The notes under the pieces: generated by a model | Databases searched by the model: none | What the model saw: the letters and a program-made list of their open reading frames with translations, nothing else | What the model was told of the DNA's origin: nothing | Translations under genes and position numbers: made by a program | Shown here: piece by piece, positions 33,597 through 45,347 of the stretch | How positions within the stretch are numbered: position 1 is the stretch's first letter | How the letters are laid out: each line of letters opens with the position of its first letter | Assembly (NCBI GenBank): GCA_017354895.1 | Contig: CP071499.1 | Location: 1,364,001 to 1,428,000, forward strand | Source of the DNA: Podospora comata | Taxonomy: Eukaryota > Ascomycota > Sordariomycetes > Sordariales > Podosporaceae | DNA: 64,000 bases | Direction: 5' to 3'

Positions 33597-36500
33597 GGTA
33601 TCGCTTGGAAATGTCTAAAGTCTATCCTTTGGTTGTTGGGTATCTCAAAAGTCGCTCCTCAACGGCTCGAGAAAAGTGTGGGAAGAAGTTGTCGAAGGGT
33701 TGATAAGACAAGTCTCTGGGACTGCTTGATAAAAGTTTCGAGTTGCTCAATACCGGTTGGCTGGAATGAATGGGGGGTTGTGATTGTGTAACAGTCGCTA
33801 ACTATTCACGTTGGCCGTTTCTATTGTTGGTATTGCTTGACAGGTAGAAGCTGGATATCAACGGCTAGCGTGGTGGAAAGGACAGTGATGTAAGTGAGTA
33901 TGTATAGCGCTGAGCAGGCTCCGCAGCTGGTGATGGTTGGAAAAAAGGGAGTGTAAAGTGATGTGCAACAGCACAACTGGGATTCGAAGGAGAGAGATGA
34001 GGCACGAGTGCCAGGAAAAAAAGAGAATGACAGGACAACAAAAACCCACAGGAGGTTGAGGAGGAGAAGGGTGAGGGTGAGGGAAAGAAAAGAGGGAGAC
34101 GGGACGAACTCCCGGCATGGGTGTGACCCAGTTTATACGCAACACGAGCCGACGACGTTGTGCTGTGTGTCCACACTTGTCCACCCCACCCCACCCCTCA
34201 GCCCGGCACCATGGGTCCAGAAGCACCAGAAGCTGAGAAGCGAGAGAAGTCCCGTCTCCTTTCACTCCTCTGGCTAGCCCGATTGAGACATATTCGGACG
34301 CCCATTCCAAGGAAAGAGAGCGGTCGATGAGCAATTGACTGCCAGGATTTTGCCAGGGCAAACATCAGACATCGGAAGATCCGGCGGTGGAGGAGCTGAA
34401 GGCAGTGGATTCCTCACCTCACCATCTGGGCAGGGCAGAGGTTTGTGGATGTCTAACTGTCTAACAGCTGGCGTGCACTGGCGTTTGTCTACCCTATCTG
34501 GGCTGGCCCCTTCATCAAACACGCCGTCTGATCCAGTGGCTCCTGGCTCTCGAGATGTCAAGAGACTTCAGATGAGAGGGGGTCGGCGAACCGCCATGGT
34601 GGACGAGAGCACGAGGGAGAGGAAAAAAACTGTGCGCTCAGGGGTAACGCTCGCTCAGATCACTCTGTACCTGCATCTTGCTCATCGCCACTGCGGATCC
34701 CATTGGCCGGATGTTCTGCAAGCTGCAGGTCGTTGGGTGTGTGCCTGAGTTGGCACAGGGCGGGACGGCAGAGGATAAAAAAGACAAAGAAGTTATGTTG
34801 TTACGCGGCGCGAATGGCGTCCAATAGGATCGATCGACTGGCAAACTCGAAAAAGGGGAAACTTCCAAATATGGTGCCCTCCTCCTTCCAGACCCTCCAA
34901 GTATTCAAGTATCACCGTCAGAAACGGAGTCGAAGGCGGACGCCGACAGACGGGTAGCCAACATGTGGGAATTGGGCACAAAAATGCGGTCCCTGGGTTT
35001 TTCATCTCGTCTGTGTCGCGGGATACCAACGGTTCCCTGGACCGGCCCGACACCAGACTCTCGACGACCTGACGTTGCGGTTGAGAACTTTGGTTCCCCG
35101 CACACCTGGGTTTTGGGGCTTCTTTTTATTTTATTTTTTTACGACGGGTACACAAACGGCGCCTGAAAATAAATCGCCCATTATAGCGTCATATCTACCA
35201 GTCTTTGAGAAACCAGCTACCCTAAATAAATAAACCATCCCTTTCTTGTTTTCTGTTCTTCCAGAATAGCTGCTGACAGTCGCAGTCCAAGGCACAGAAT
35301 GTCCGATATCATCATCACCATCACTTACGAATCCTCTCTCCTCTCCCTGCCCCGCACTTTTCCATCTTATCAATGCTCCGTGCCAACAGCAAGGGGTTGA
35401 CCCTCACTTGGAACAACCATCCAATCACAGCCTCACAAACACACCAAGGCAGGGGATTTGGGGGGTCCCAGCGTGTTCTCGTGCGTTTGAAACACAACCA
35501 ACTCCCGAACGGAGCCTACCCAGCAAGCCACTCCCTGTCGTCGCTTCCGCCGTCAAAAGAAGAAGCATCTCAGAGAAGTCCAGAGAAGACGGGTCAGATC
35601 TGACTGCTCTCCCGAGACAGTTTCTTCCGAGATCTGATTTTCGACGATGCTAGCGTAGCTCTGAAATGAGGAACCCACCGTGTCTTCAGAAAGATTGGCG
35701 ACATCACTTCTGCTACGGTATCATCATTCACCGCAGCTTTTTGTTATCACCATTCTCGCAGTGGTGTCTGATCGCAGCAGTCTTGCACCAGCTTTTAGGC
35801 CCTGCATCTACATATCCAGCCTATGCCAAAACGGTGCAATCTTTCCCTATGGTCTCTCCCTAGCACACCACGCGCGCGGTTCAACTTTCCTGGCCTAGAT
35901 AGCCGCCAAGTCTAGTATCTTCCGTTTTGTCGGCGGCGAGTGATGGAAACACTCCGTAAAGTCGCCGATATTCACCATGCTCTGTGGCGGCGGGTGTTTG
36001 CGCGCGCAGTCTTTTGGACTCTTCACATTCCTCCTCCCTCTGGCTGAATAAGGCCATTTACGCCCCCCCGTTTCAAGTGTCAATACTCTTGGGTCCGTTG
36101 ACGAGCTGCCGACGGCTGACGACTGAGACTTGGCCCCCCCGACTCACGGATGCTATCCGGACGCTCATCTTGACCTGAAAATCACTACGGGAGGCACCGC
36201 TTCAACCTGGTTGGATTACGGGCCTGAATCACCGCAGTGCGACCCGGTCAGCTCTGAGGATTGGGCGTCTCCCCAAGTCTTTTGACCGCCACCGACCTTG
36301 ACGGAGAATTTTGAGAAACCTACAGGACCCGGGACCGAGAAAATACTAGGCATGAGCTGCTGCTGAACCTCCTCCCCCCTTTTCTTCGGCGCCGTTGGTA
36401 GGGGCGCCGAGGGCGTCATGGCTCTGTGCCACCCACGAAATCCCTCCGGCGGCCCAGGCAGAAAATCTACAAACAGTTTCTTGCTTGGCGAAACACAAGT

Positions 36501-36942
36501 CCCAAAGTCTATCACGACTCTCTATGTCAGCAAGCAGAAAGCTGGGAAATCCTAAATCCGACTGCATCTGCCCAGAAAAAGGGATCACCAACAGGCAAAC
36601 GGTCCTCCGGAATCACTGACCGTCTTGTATATCCTTGATACAAATCCAAGCAAGGCGCCACCTCCCTTTATTTCACCATTAAAGAAGGCAAACCACTCCC
36701 TTCCGTGGCGTCAAGGGACATAGTGAACACCTTTGCTGCGCACAATATGCGACAGAAGAAAAAGAAAAAAGACACAGCAGTCTGCGGTGACCAGTCGAAG
36801 TGAATGGCCTGATGGCAGACAACACACCAGACATGATTTCTTAGATGACGTGGCACGGCCTACTCTGTGGCCTGTGGTCTGAGGCCTGACGGGCAGCCAC
36901 CGGGGGCCACCTGCCTTGTCCTCACTGTAGAGATGTAAAGTG
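33597..36942. other. Gene-free region, left part of a 6-kb gap
   Basis: Starts with the promoter of the DUF1996-WSC gene. Base composition is ordinary and ORFs are short on both strands. No conserved domain, splice-linked reading frame or RNA gene could be recognised. Confidence 0.45.
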
Positions 36943-36951
36943 TTTTTTTTT

Positions 36952-37012
<61 letters not shown>
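36943..37012. repeat. T14 run plus (GT)28 microsatellite
   Basis: Fourteen T (36943-36956) are followed by an uninterrupted GT dinucleotide run to 37012, 28 units. It is the longest simple repeat in the window. Confidence 0.97.
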
Positions 37013-37013
<1 letters not shown>

Positions 37014-39033
37014 GGGTTTGCCATACAAACCTCTCATCACATACCTCCCAGATACAGACACAAGGCACCGCATTATGGCCGTCATTTTCTTTCTGGCCTT
37101 TTAGCTACACTTGCACTGAACAACAACTAACTACCAATCACCACAGGCAAGGCTGCCAACCCTGAGAGAAGATCATTTTTTCCAAGGAGCGAAAACAAGA
37201 AATAGGAAGGAGGTTGAGAGATTCCCAATGTAATCTGCACGATTCTACTAGTGTTCCTGCAAGTTGCCGTGCCCAAAGAAAACCTGCCCGCCAGCCTGGG
37301 GATGCACGACACATAACACCACACACCACCACATGGAGATACTAAAGCAAGGTACGAGCAGCAGCATACACGTAAGCTAAGGTGAGGTGAGTAGCCAACT
37401 TTGATGCAGATACCCGGTAGTCGCTGCGGGTTATTGACCACTCATGGCTCCAAGACGAGATGGAGTGGGCTGTGACGACCCGATCTCGCACTTTTTTGCT
37501 GCCGTCGTTTTCCTCGGATTTTGGAGATGGATTTGATGGGTGAGATAGGATAGGATTCTAGATGTAGGTGCACAAGTGTAGTATCTTAGTCAGGTCGGGG
37601 TAGGGTTGCGGGTCGGGTTAGGTGAGACCGATGCTCACTTCTCTTCAGCTCTGTTGTTCAACCATCCCAGAATGGCCACGGACGAGATGCAGAGTACTCC
37701 ATGTAGTATCTACCGACCTTAGTTTGCTGTCAACTGGCAGTTGTGGTCTGTCCTGTCACTGGTGCTGCAACGAGACCAATATCCCACCCTGAAAAGCCCT
37801 CCAGCTAACCATATCCCACGTGCCCACCACATATTCTAACAACTAGAATCTAGACAACCTGCAAATCATCACTAGCGCCGGCACTTCGCTCGCTTGAAAT
37901 AAACCTTGCCACAAGCCATGCTCTTTTCTCACTCAACTACCGAACCCCTCAGGCCTACCCCCACACTATCAAATCCCCGACGGGGTTTCTAGACCATGTT
38001 TCCTCACCCCAGCTGCCAGGAATGGCCGACATAAAAACTTAGGGGTAGTGTTTCTACATTCAATATTACGGGACAACTACCGAGAGATTACCAGACTACA
38101 GACCTCCATCAAAGATAGGTCGGTATCCAACATCATCCGATGGATGAAGATCCTCACCCACCTCGGGCTTTGCCCCGTTTGCGGAAGACAGCCGCCTCAT
38201 GTAGGTAAGCACAACTGTGTTTTGAAGTTCAATATTACGGGAAAGATATCCGAGGGCTTTTACCAATCCTCTTCTACAGCTGGGTAAGGTGGGTATCCAG
38301 CCTCAACTGCCCCAGAAAAGCCGCCCTCGAGAAGAAACAGTCGACACCAGGCGAGGGGACAACGTCTCTAGATCAAATATTGCGGTGCAGGATCTCCTCC
38401 TTAACGGCACATGATCCCGTCCTCGCAATCTAAGCATGGCCAGCGGAAAGCAACATTTGCCACGCGTCTTCAATACCTCTTTCTTCAGCCGGAGCTCAAA
38501 GTCGCAGCCAACCCAGTCAGACATCTTGGGCCACAAGCTGACAAACTCACTGCTACTTGCTGAAGATCACCAGGACCCGTTTTCGACTCCAAGACCGAGG
38601 CTAGTCCCGCTGTGCTCTCCTGTCTCGGTCCTAGAAAGCTGGAGTTGAAGCCGTAGCTTGAGAATGTCTGTCGACTCGGGCCCTCGATACTTTGAGCAGG
38701 TAGTGAATTACCACAATACCCAGAATAAACACTCCTTTTTATGTCAAACAGATGGATAAACAATGCAATCAAAAGCCCATAGGAACCCCTAGATCAAATG
38801 AAAACCACCGTAGAACAACTCAAAGCATACAACACAGCTAACCTAAAAGTGTGTTGATGACAAAGAGTGCTTGCACACCGCCTAAAAGGTCCAACAAGGG
38901 TCCTGCCAGAAAGACACCAGGATGTGTATCTAGACTTTACACATAGGTATTACAATACAATAGCTGCAGGAAGAAAGTCTTAAGCAAAAAATAAATACAT
39001 TAAAAAAAAAGAAAAAAGAAAGGCCGTAGAGGC
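37013..39033. other. Gene-free region with small dispersed repeats
   Basis: No gene recognised. Contains two exact copies of TTCAATATTACGGGA (38059-38073 and 38228-38242) and a diverged third copy near 38369-38382, each in a similar short context. The right end (about 38700-39030) is A-rich. It may contain old, unassignable repeat debris. Confidence 0.4.
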
Positions 39034-39176
39034 AAAAACTCACCGGCCAGCTCCATAGAGGTGGCCGGTTACGAAAACCTTGGTGGTTTTACTTCGGATC
39101 GAACTCAGGGGCTATCGGTTGCAAGCCCCCGGCGGGGGAGGGGGGGGGGTAACAGCAGCTCTTCCACCTTGACCAT
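39034..39176 (-). ncRNA. Candidate Pol III structured RNA or tRNA-derived SINE piece
   Basis: Read on the minus strand: an A-box-like TGGTCAAGGTGG (39175-39164), then a C/G-rich part, then a B-box-like GAGTTCGATCC (39106-39096). Three hairpins surround this: AGCCCC/GGGGCT (39108-39113 with 39124-39129), AAAACC/GGTTTT (39074-39079 with 39085-39090), and ACCGGCCA/TGGCCGGT (39042-39049 with 39062-39069). The last hairpin is followed at once by TTTTT (39038-39034), as in a Pol III terminator. The order of promoter boxes, hairpins and T-run suits a small RNA gene or a tRNA-derived SINE. The T-arm pairing of a true tRNA is poor. No second copy was found in the window. Confidence 0.35.
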
Positions 39177-39550
39177 TTGTCCTGACCACAAGTGTGGCGC
39201 CCTGATCAAGATGTTTGAGCTGCTGTTGGAAGGTGGGTTGTGGACCTAATATATAAACCACTGGGTGCTCCTTCCATTTGGGAGTGTTGTCGTGAGTTGC
39301 TCCTTCCTTGTGAGGCCTCGGCTTGGGAATGAGGCAGGTGCTTGGGTCACGAGGTAAACAAAGGCGAGTAGGCAAGAGCTATGAGCTTCTCAGTCAAGGG
39401 CAGGGGCTTGGTGAGATGAAAGTCAGGTTGGTAGATAAAAAGCCAAATATAACAGAGCTAAATAGACAAAGTTGCTTGTTATGACAGCCAGTACAACACC
39501 CAACATACACAAACATAACAACAACCTTTCCCATGTTGCGAACAGAGGAC
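39177..39550. other. Spacer, 3' side of palB
   Basis: Presumed 3' untranslated region of palB plus spacer. Nothing else recognised. Confidence 0.4.
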
Positions 39551-42439
39551 TCAATCCTCATCAACACACTCCCACCCTCCCTCCAACACCACCCCCCCAT
39601 CACTCCAAACCTCAACCTGCACCCCCCCTTTCCCTCCCCCCCTCGACACCCCCCCAATCTGCTCCAACACAACCCACAACCCCCCCATCCTCCTCACCAC
39701 CTCAGGATCAACATCCACCTCCCCCTCATCCAACCCCAAAACCCCCCACTCCTGAGTAAACTCCCCCCCTTTACTCTGTCCAACCACCCTCCTCCCCACC
39801 CCCGTCCCCAACTCCAGCTTCATCCTCAGTCCTCCCCCTCCATTCCCCGCCTCCCCCCCCGCAACCGCCGCCCTCGCAACAACACTCAACCTGGTCAACC
39901 TCCCAATCCCCACCCGTCCCCTCAACCTCTCCTCCCCATTCTTAAAAACCGCCACTTCCGGGAACACCGACCTCAGCTTCCCCGCCTGCGACGACATCAC
40001 CTGCCCCACCACCACCCCTTCCACCTCCGTCGCCACCCTCAGCACAAATTTCCCTAGCTGGCCCGGTTCAAAAGTAGACAAGATGACCGTGTACGTCCCC
40101 GCCGCCAGAGGCTGCGACCCGTGAGTCTGGCAAAACGTCGCGCCTCGCTGGTATTCCGGTGATGACACCAGGATATCTCTGCCAGAGATGCTAGTTATAT
40201 TTTTTGACGAGTAGATCAGCGCGATGTGAATTGGCAAGTCTTTCACATCTGTCGAGAGTAAAAGGGATAGAGGGGTGGTTTGGGGAAGCGTGATGGAATA
40301 CTGCGGGTTGATGAAATAGGACGGGTGAGCCGCCGAGCCGCCTGAATTCCGCCGGTTCCAGGCGCCAGTGATGGTTTTGCTGTGGCTGAGCGGTTCAGGG
40401 GCTTGACGGATAGTCAAGGGCGAGTTGGAGAAGAAGGATAGGGTGAAGTTGTATGTTGGCAGCGGAAGCTCACCCTGGGCCACGACGAGGGTTTGGGGGT
40501 TGTTGGGAGTGGGATCGTAACGCAGCAATGTGTTGGGGCTGTCAACGTAGGGTCCCTGGTGGAGGCACCGGTGGTTTTCTGGCAGTGGGAGCCGGGTACC
40601 GGGCGGGGAGGCGGCAAAGATCGAGAGGGACATGAACCCGAGCTGCTTGGAGACATGAGCCAGGGAAGCGTTGTGGCGGTCTCGCTCGGCTTTTCGTTCT
40701 TGCAGGATTTCAAGCTCGCCATCTTGCCAGTGACGGCTCAGGAGGACCCATATGGGGCTGTTGGAAGAGGATACCACGCTGTATTGCGGGTTCTTGGTGA
40801 AGACCAGCTCTTCTGTTGCGTCCGGCATGTCCCATTTGAAGTGGTGGTCTTGGCGGAACTGGAAGAGGTTTGGGTTCCAATTGACGTAGAGAGAGTCAAA
40901 GTGCTGCAGAGCATCCTCAAAGGCCATCCAGAACTGGTTTGTTGCGTGCTCAGGTGTTGATCCCACGGTGTGCGTCTTGAGGGTTGCTGAAGACCCTACG
41001 CCTGTCCACACCAGGCTGTCGACCCAAGGGTTCTTGATCAGCAATGAACGACTGTTACCATCGCTTCGTACGTCAAGAACTGCATAGTCATGTTCCCTGA
41101 CCAAACCCAGGGCCTCTTCTTCTTCTGGTGGGATATTCCCCGTCCCCAACGTCAAGATGGCGTTTTCATCATCGTATGCTTTCTTAATTCTGTCCCAGGT
41201 TTGGTCGAGCTCGATGTCATCACTTTGAACAGTTAGCATGACCACGCACTAATTAGCTGAGAAGTCATCTCACCTCTTCAGGAAGATCTGTTCTGGTATC
41301 CAACCAGTCAAGACATGCAAGTCTGTGCCGGAGTTGCTTCCGGGAAAGTCGTAGCCCCCGCGTATTTTCAGGTATGCCTTCTCAACCAAGGCAGGCCATA
41401 ATAGTTTAGGATTGCGCCGATCCACCACGTACAACGTCCGGTCCGTTGACGTAGCCGGGAGGCGGTCATCAACAGCAACAGAACGCCAGCATCCATTAAA
41501 GTTGAGACGAAAGAGATATGGGCCATTCTTAACAACCTTGGGACGCTTATGCTCATAGTCGAACGGATACATGAGCGAGGAAAGCAACTACCAACAAGCA
41601 TCAGTATGCATGAATGATAATTACAAGAACGGTCGGATCCTCTTACAGAACCCTTCTCCGAGGTAAAGTGGGGAGAGGCAGCACACAAGCTGGCTACGAC
41701 GGAACAATCCGTCGCCAAATCCTGGGCCAGGTCGATTGGGTTCTCAGCAGTCATCATCCATTCCAGATTGCCGTCGTCGACCCCGGGCACCAGTTCCAAA
41801 GGCCGTTTCCAACCAGAGAAGATGGCCCGCTGCTCGGGAGAGAGAGAAAAAGGCGTGGAATCACTTTCGATTGGACAAGGACGAGTTAGCAACACCTTCC
41901 AGGGTCAGGTGTCAAGAGCAGCACGGCGCATGGTGCACCCACATATAGGGGTCGGGACTCTGGTTGAGGGATGTCCCTGAGAACACCTTGGATTCGGTGT
42001 CTGCCGTCCAAGGCGGAAAGATGAGGCCATGGAGCTTCGAAGACCTTAATAGAATAGTCCTTTCAGACGTGGAAAGGACGCGGGTGGATATGAGCTCAGG
42101 AGGTCGAGAGCTGAGGCCCGCTTGCTTCTCATTTGCCTTGATGGTCTCGCCAAGCTCAAGCAGATATGAGATCTTGTTACGAAGTTTAGCAGCGTCTACC
42201 CCTGGAGCCCCATTCTGGATGGCCTTCATGTAGAAGTCGGCAGCAGAGATGGCATGCTTCAGAGCATCCTTCCGCTTCCCGTCCATTAGAAGCGCTTCAT
42301 ATTGCTATTTAGGGAATCAGCCACGTTCTTGGTGAGCATGATGACAGGCAGTGTGTAGGAAGAGGGTCCGTCTCACCAGCCCTTTCGCCTCATTCTGTCT
42401 ATTTAGTGGACTGCTTCTGGAGTTCCAGTTCGCTGACAT
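39551..42439 (-). CDS. palB: Calpain-like cysteine protease PalB/Rim13, 875 aa
   Basis: Five exons on the minus strand: 42439-42377, 42304-41943, 41863-41647, 41587-41274 and 41222-39551, with introns of 72, 79, 59 and 51 bases; all joins keep frame. The start MSANWNSRSS opens exon 1. Residues about 16-80 form an MIT domain (NEAKGLQYEALLMDGKRKDA), which docks on ESCRT-III. The protease domain holds the triad Cys195 (LATDCSVVASL), His363 (REHDYAVLD) and Asn383 (KNPWVDSLVW). The C-terminal half has the calpain domain III-like beta modules (GTYTVILSTFEPGQLGKFVL). PalB cleaves and activates the PacC/Rim101 zinc-finger factor at alkaline ambient pH, on endosomal ESCRT platforms. Length fits the family. 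The last 500 coding bases are extremely G-rich on the sense strand. Confidence 0.94.
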
Positions 42440-43682
42440 TGCTACTTGGTTGTCAGAGTGAAGTCGTGTAACCAGTCAGTCGGGCAAGGAGTTTGACGAC
42501 AAAGGATGCGTATATGAGTGAATGTCGAGTCCGAGTTGAGTAGCGATCGCCAAGGCTCAATCGTATGTTCTATGGCCGCCCAATCACCACTGACAGATGC
42601 CGTCTGCGAGATCTGCGAGCAATTCGACGCGCTGCTACTCACTGCCGATAATCGAGCACCAGTGGGGTATGATACCGAGTGTCTGTTCTGGGGTAAGTAC
42701 CTCTACGACCAGTTACTAGCCACGCGGGGGTGGCTGGGTTACCCATCATGGACGTCTGAGGCTGAGCATTGAGACTCCAAATACAGCAGTTCTCTCTCAA
42801 GCCATTACCCTCATATAAACCGCGGCTGCCCAACCCATCTTCCGTGAAACATCTCATCAGCAGTCTCCCATCTCGAATCGCGAAACAAGCATCTCGTTCT
42901 TTTTGATCCGTCGCCAAGCTGCACTGGACGAACTAGGGTCTCCCAGTCGGCTGGTTCCGAGGCCGGTGCGGGGCGCCACACGATCTTATCAAAGCGATTC
43001 ATCTACAATGTGATCCATGAGTCGGGGCCCAGGGGGTGGTGGAATGCATGTGTTTTGAGAAGCCAAGTCCCAATCAACAATGGCATTCATCAGCCTGCCA
43101 GCGACAAGTCGATGGGATAAAGAACAGAAGGAATGCGGGGCTGAGGAGCGTCTTCCAGGCACTCGTATCGTTTGCCGCATTCAATTGGCGTTGCCCCGAG
43201 CACACAATCGCCAACCGAGGTTATCCGGTTCGGTAATCGACATCACGGGCTAAAAAGACACTGGGTCCCCCGCGGCCGGTGGACCGCACTTGCCGGATGC
43301 ACCTCGGCGGCCTACAGCGTAAATACCATGGCCAGGCCCCCTATAACCTATTAGAGGTGTCCCTGTCGTCACTTTTTTGTCGTCGTCGTCATCTTCACCA
43401 TTGCCATTGCATTGCGTGCGTGTTGTATATCTGGTTTTGCGATTCATTCAGTCTAGCAGGCGGACGTTCCCAACATTCGAATTACTTGCCGAGCCCATCT
43501 GCCGTCATCGCGATTCGCAGATAGCCAACCACCTGGAAATCATCCACCGGCCGATATCGATATACACCTTTTTGTGACGTATCCACTTATCGCGAACGAC
43601 AGCGCAACTACCGGAGGAGTTCTATTCAGGTTGTAAGGAGAGCCCTCTTTCGAGGCGCAAGGAGTAAACGAGAAATCACACA
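42440..43682. promoter_or_regulatory. Divergent intergenic region of palB and the carrier gene
   Basis: 1.24 kb holding both promoters. Only short ORFs. A pyrimidine-rich, CATC-rich stretch (about 43365-43420) lies some 270 bases before the carrier start. Confidence 0.45.
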
Positions 43683-44888
43683 ATGGGTGCTCAGTCAAAG
43701 CCCGCCCCAATTGGGCCCTGGGGTCTTGCGACAGCAGGCGCTGCCGGTGCTGTGTTTGCCAACACGCTGGTGTATCCTCTCGATCTGTATGTTTGATATG
43801 CAGCCTGATCGGCCAAGAGGTTCTGGGAAATCCATTTGCTAATCCTACCATCCATGCTGTAGCGTCAAGACCAAACTCCAGGTGCAAGTAAAGGCCAACT
43901 CCGAGAAGGGCGAGGGCGCCTCCGATGAGCCGCACTACAAGTCATCATGGGACGCTATCTCCAGGATTGCTTCCGCTGAAGGAATTCAGGGTCTCTATGC
44001 CGGTATGGCTGGATCGCTGCTTGGTGTCGCTTCTACCAACTTTGCCTACTTTTACTGGCATTCGACTGTTCGCACTCTGTACCTCAAGCACAGCAAGCAC
44101 ACGGGGCCCACCTCGACCATCACCGAACTCTCCATCGGTGCTGTTGCAGGCGCGCTTGCTCAGCTCTTCACCATCCCAGTCGCAGTCATCACCACTCGGC
44201 AACAGACGCAAAACAAGGAGGACAGAAAGGGTTTCTTCGACACTGCGAAGGAGGTTATTGAGGGCGAGGATGGCGTCTGTGGGTTGTGGAGAGGTTTAAA
44301 GGCGAGTTTGGTACTGGTTGTCAACCCGTCCATCACATATGGTGCCTATGAAAGGTTAAAGGAGACTCTGTTTGCCGGCAAGAAGAACCTTTCTCCCATG
44401 GAGGCATTCGGTAAGTTCGAGAATATGACCCCTTTTGATGTTGGATATTTCTGATCTCACTACCCCAGCCCTCGGTGCCATGTCCAAGGCTCTCGCCACT
44501 ATTGTTACTCAGCCCCTTATCGTTGCCAAGGTCGGCTTGCAGTCTAAGCCGCCAGCGATTCGTCAGGGCAAGCCATTCAAGAGCTTCGTCGAGGTGATGC
44601 AGTTCATCATCCAGAACGAAGGAGCTCTGGGTCTCTTCAAGGGCATCGGACCCCAGATTCTCAAGGGCCTGCTGGTTCAGGGCATCTTGATGATGACCAA
44701 GGAACGGTACGTTCGCCCTCCATTACCAGACATGCTGCATGCTTTGAGACTGACCTTATTCTCACAGTGTCGAGCTTCTTTTCATTCTTTTCCTCCGTTA
44801 CATTCAGCTTGTGCGTTCCAAGCAGCTCAGAAGGTCTGCTGACCTGGCTGCGGCAGCCAAGCTTGTTTCACCTGTGATTGTGAAATAA
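43683..44888 (+). CDS. Mitochondrial-family carrier, peroxisomal adenine nucleotide type (Ant1/PMP47-like), 336 aa
   Basis: Four exons: 43683-43786, 43863-44410, 44469-44706 and 44768-44888; introns 76, 58 and 61 bases. The protein has the three-fold carrier repeat. Repeat 1 has the full signature YPLDLVKTKLQ; repeat 2 has IPVAVITTRQQ and repeat 3 has QPLIVAKVGLQ, both without the acidic residue. Other repeat marks: GLYAGMAGSLLGVASTNFAYF, GLWRGLKASLVLVVNPSITYG and GLFKGIGPQILKGLLVQGIL. The N-terminus is short without a presequence. This pattern (weak second and third signatures, NPSITYG) matches peroxisomal Ant1/PMP47, which swaps ATP for AMP to support fatty acid activation inside peroxisomes. 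The C-terminus is basic. The peroxisomal assignment is by family resemblance. Confidence 0.85.
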
Positions 44889-45347
44889 ACAAAGTTCAAG
44901 CCGATTGCGGCACAAATTACAGAAGAATACCCATCTCGCCAACATGGCGAGGCCTGAGATGTTATGAGCGGGGGCGCTTGAGTAGAGGACGAAGGAGAGG
45001 GACATTTTGTATATAAGAACGCCATATAGATAGGTTATATCTGAGAATAATGATTGCAATGTGTTATGTTAAGCTCAAGCTTCATACATGAAAGTGAAGT
45101 ATCAGTTGAACTGGGCAGTTGCAATGAGATGAGCTCATGCCTTTGGCGGTTGGCAGGAGCTGTCCGGGTCCGCCAAGAAAGCTACGCACGGGGCAGCCAC
45201 ACACTCCAGCCCCGCATGAGCCACACCCACCAGATTAGGGCAATCCAAATTTCTCCCACTTTTTGTGTGCAGAGCTACGCACCTACCTTGCACCCCGACT
45301 TCCCAGACCTTAGCAACCGTCCACCATCTGAGTCGACATCCTTCACA
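44889..45347. promoter_or_regulatory. Spacer and promoter of the L29 gene
   Basis: 459 bases: carrier 3' region, then the L29 promoter and leader, which become C/A-rich near the start codon. No specific site is claimed. Confidence 0.45.

Noticed and set aside
37600-37630. GGGTTAGG-like interstitial telomere repeat
   Set aside because: Only one partial unit among G/T-rich sequence; no tandem TTAGGG array.
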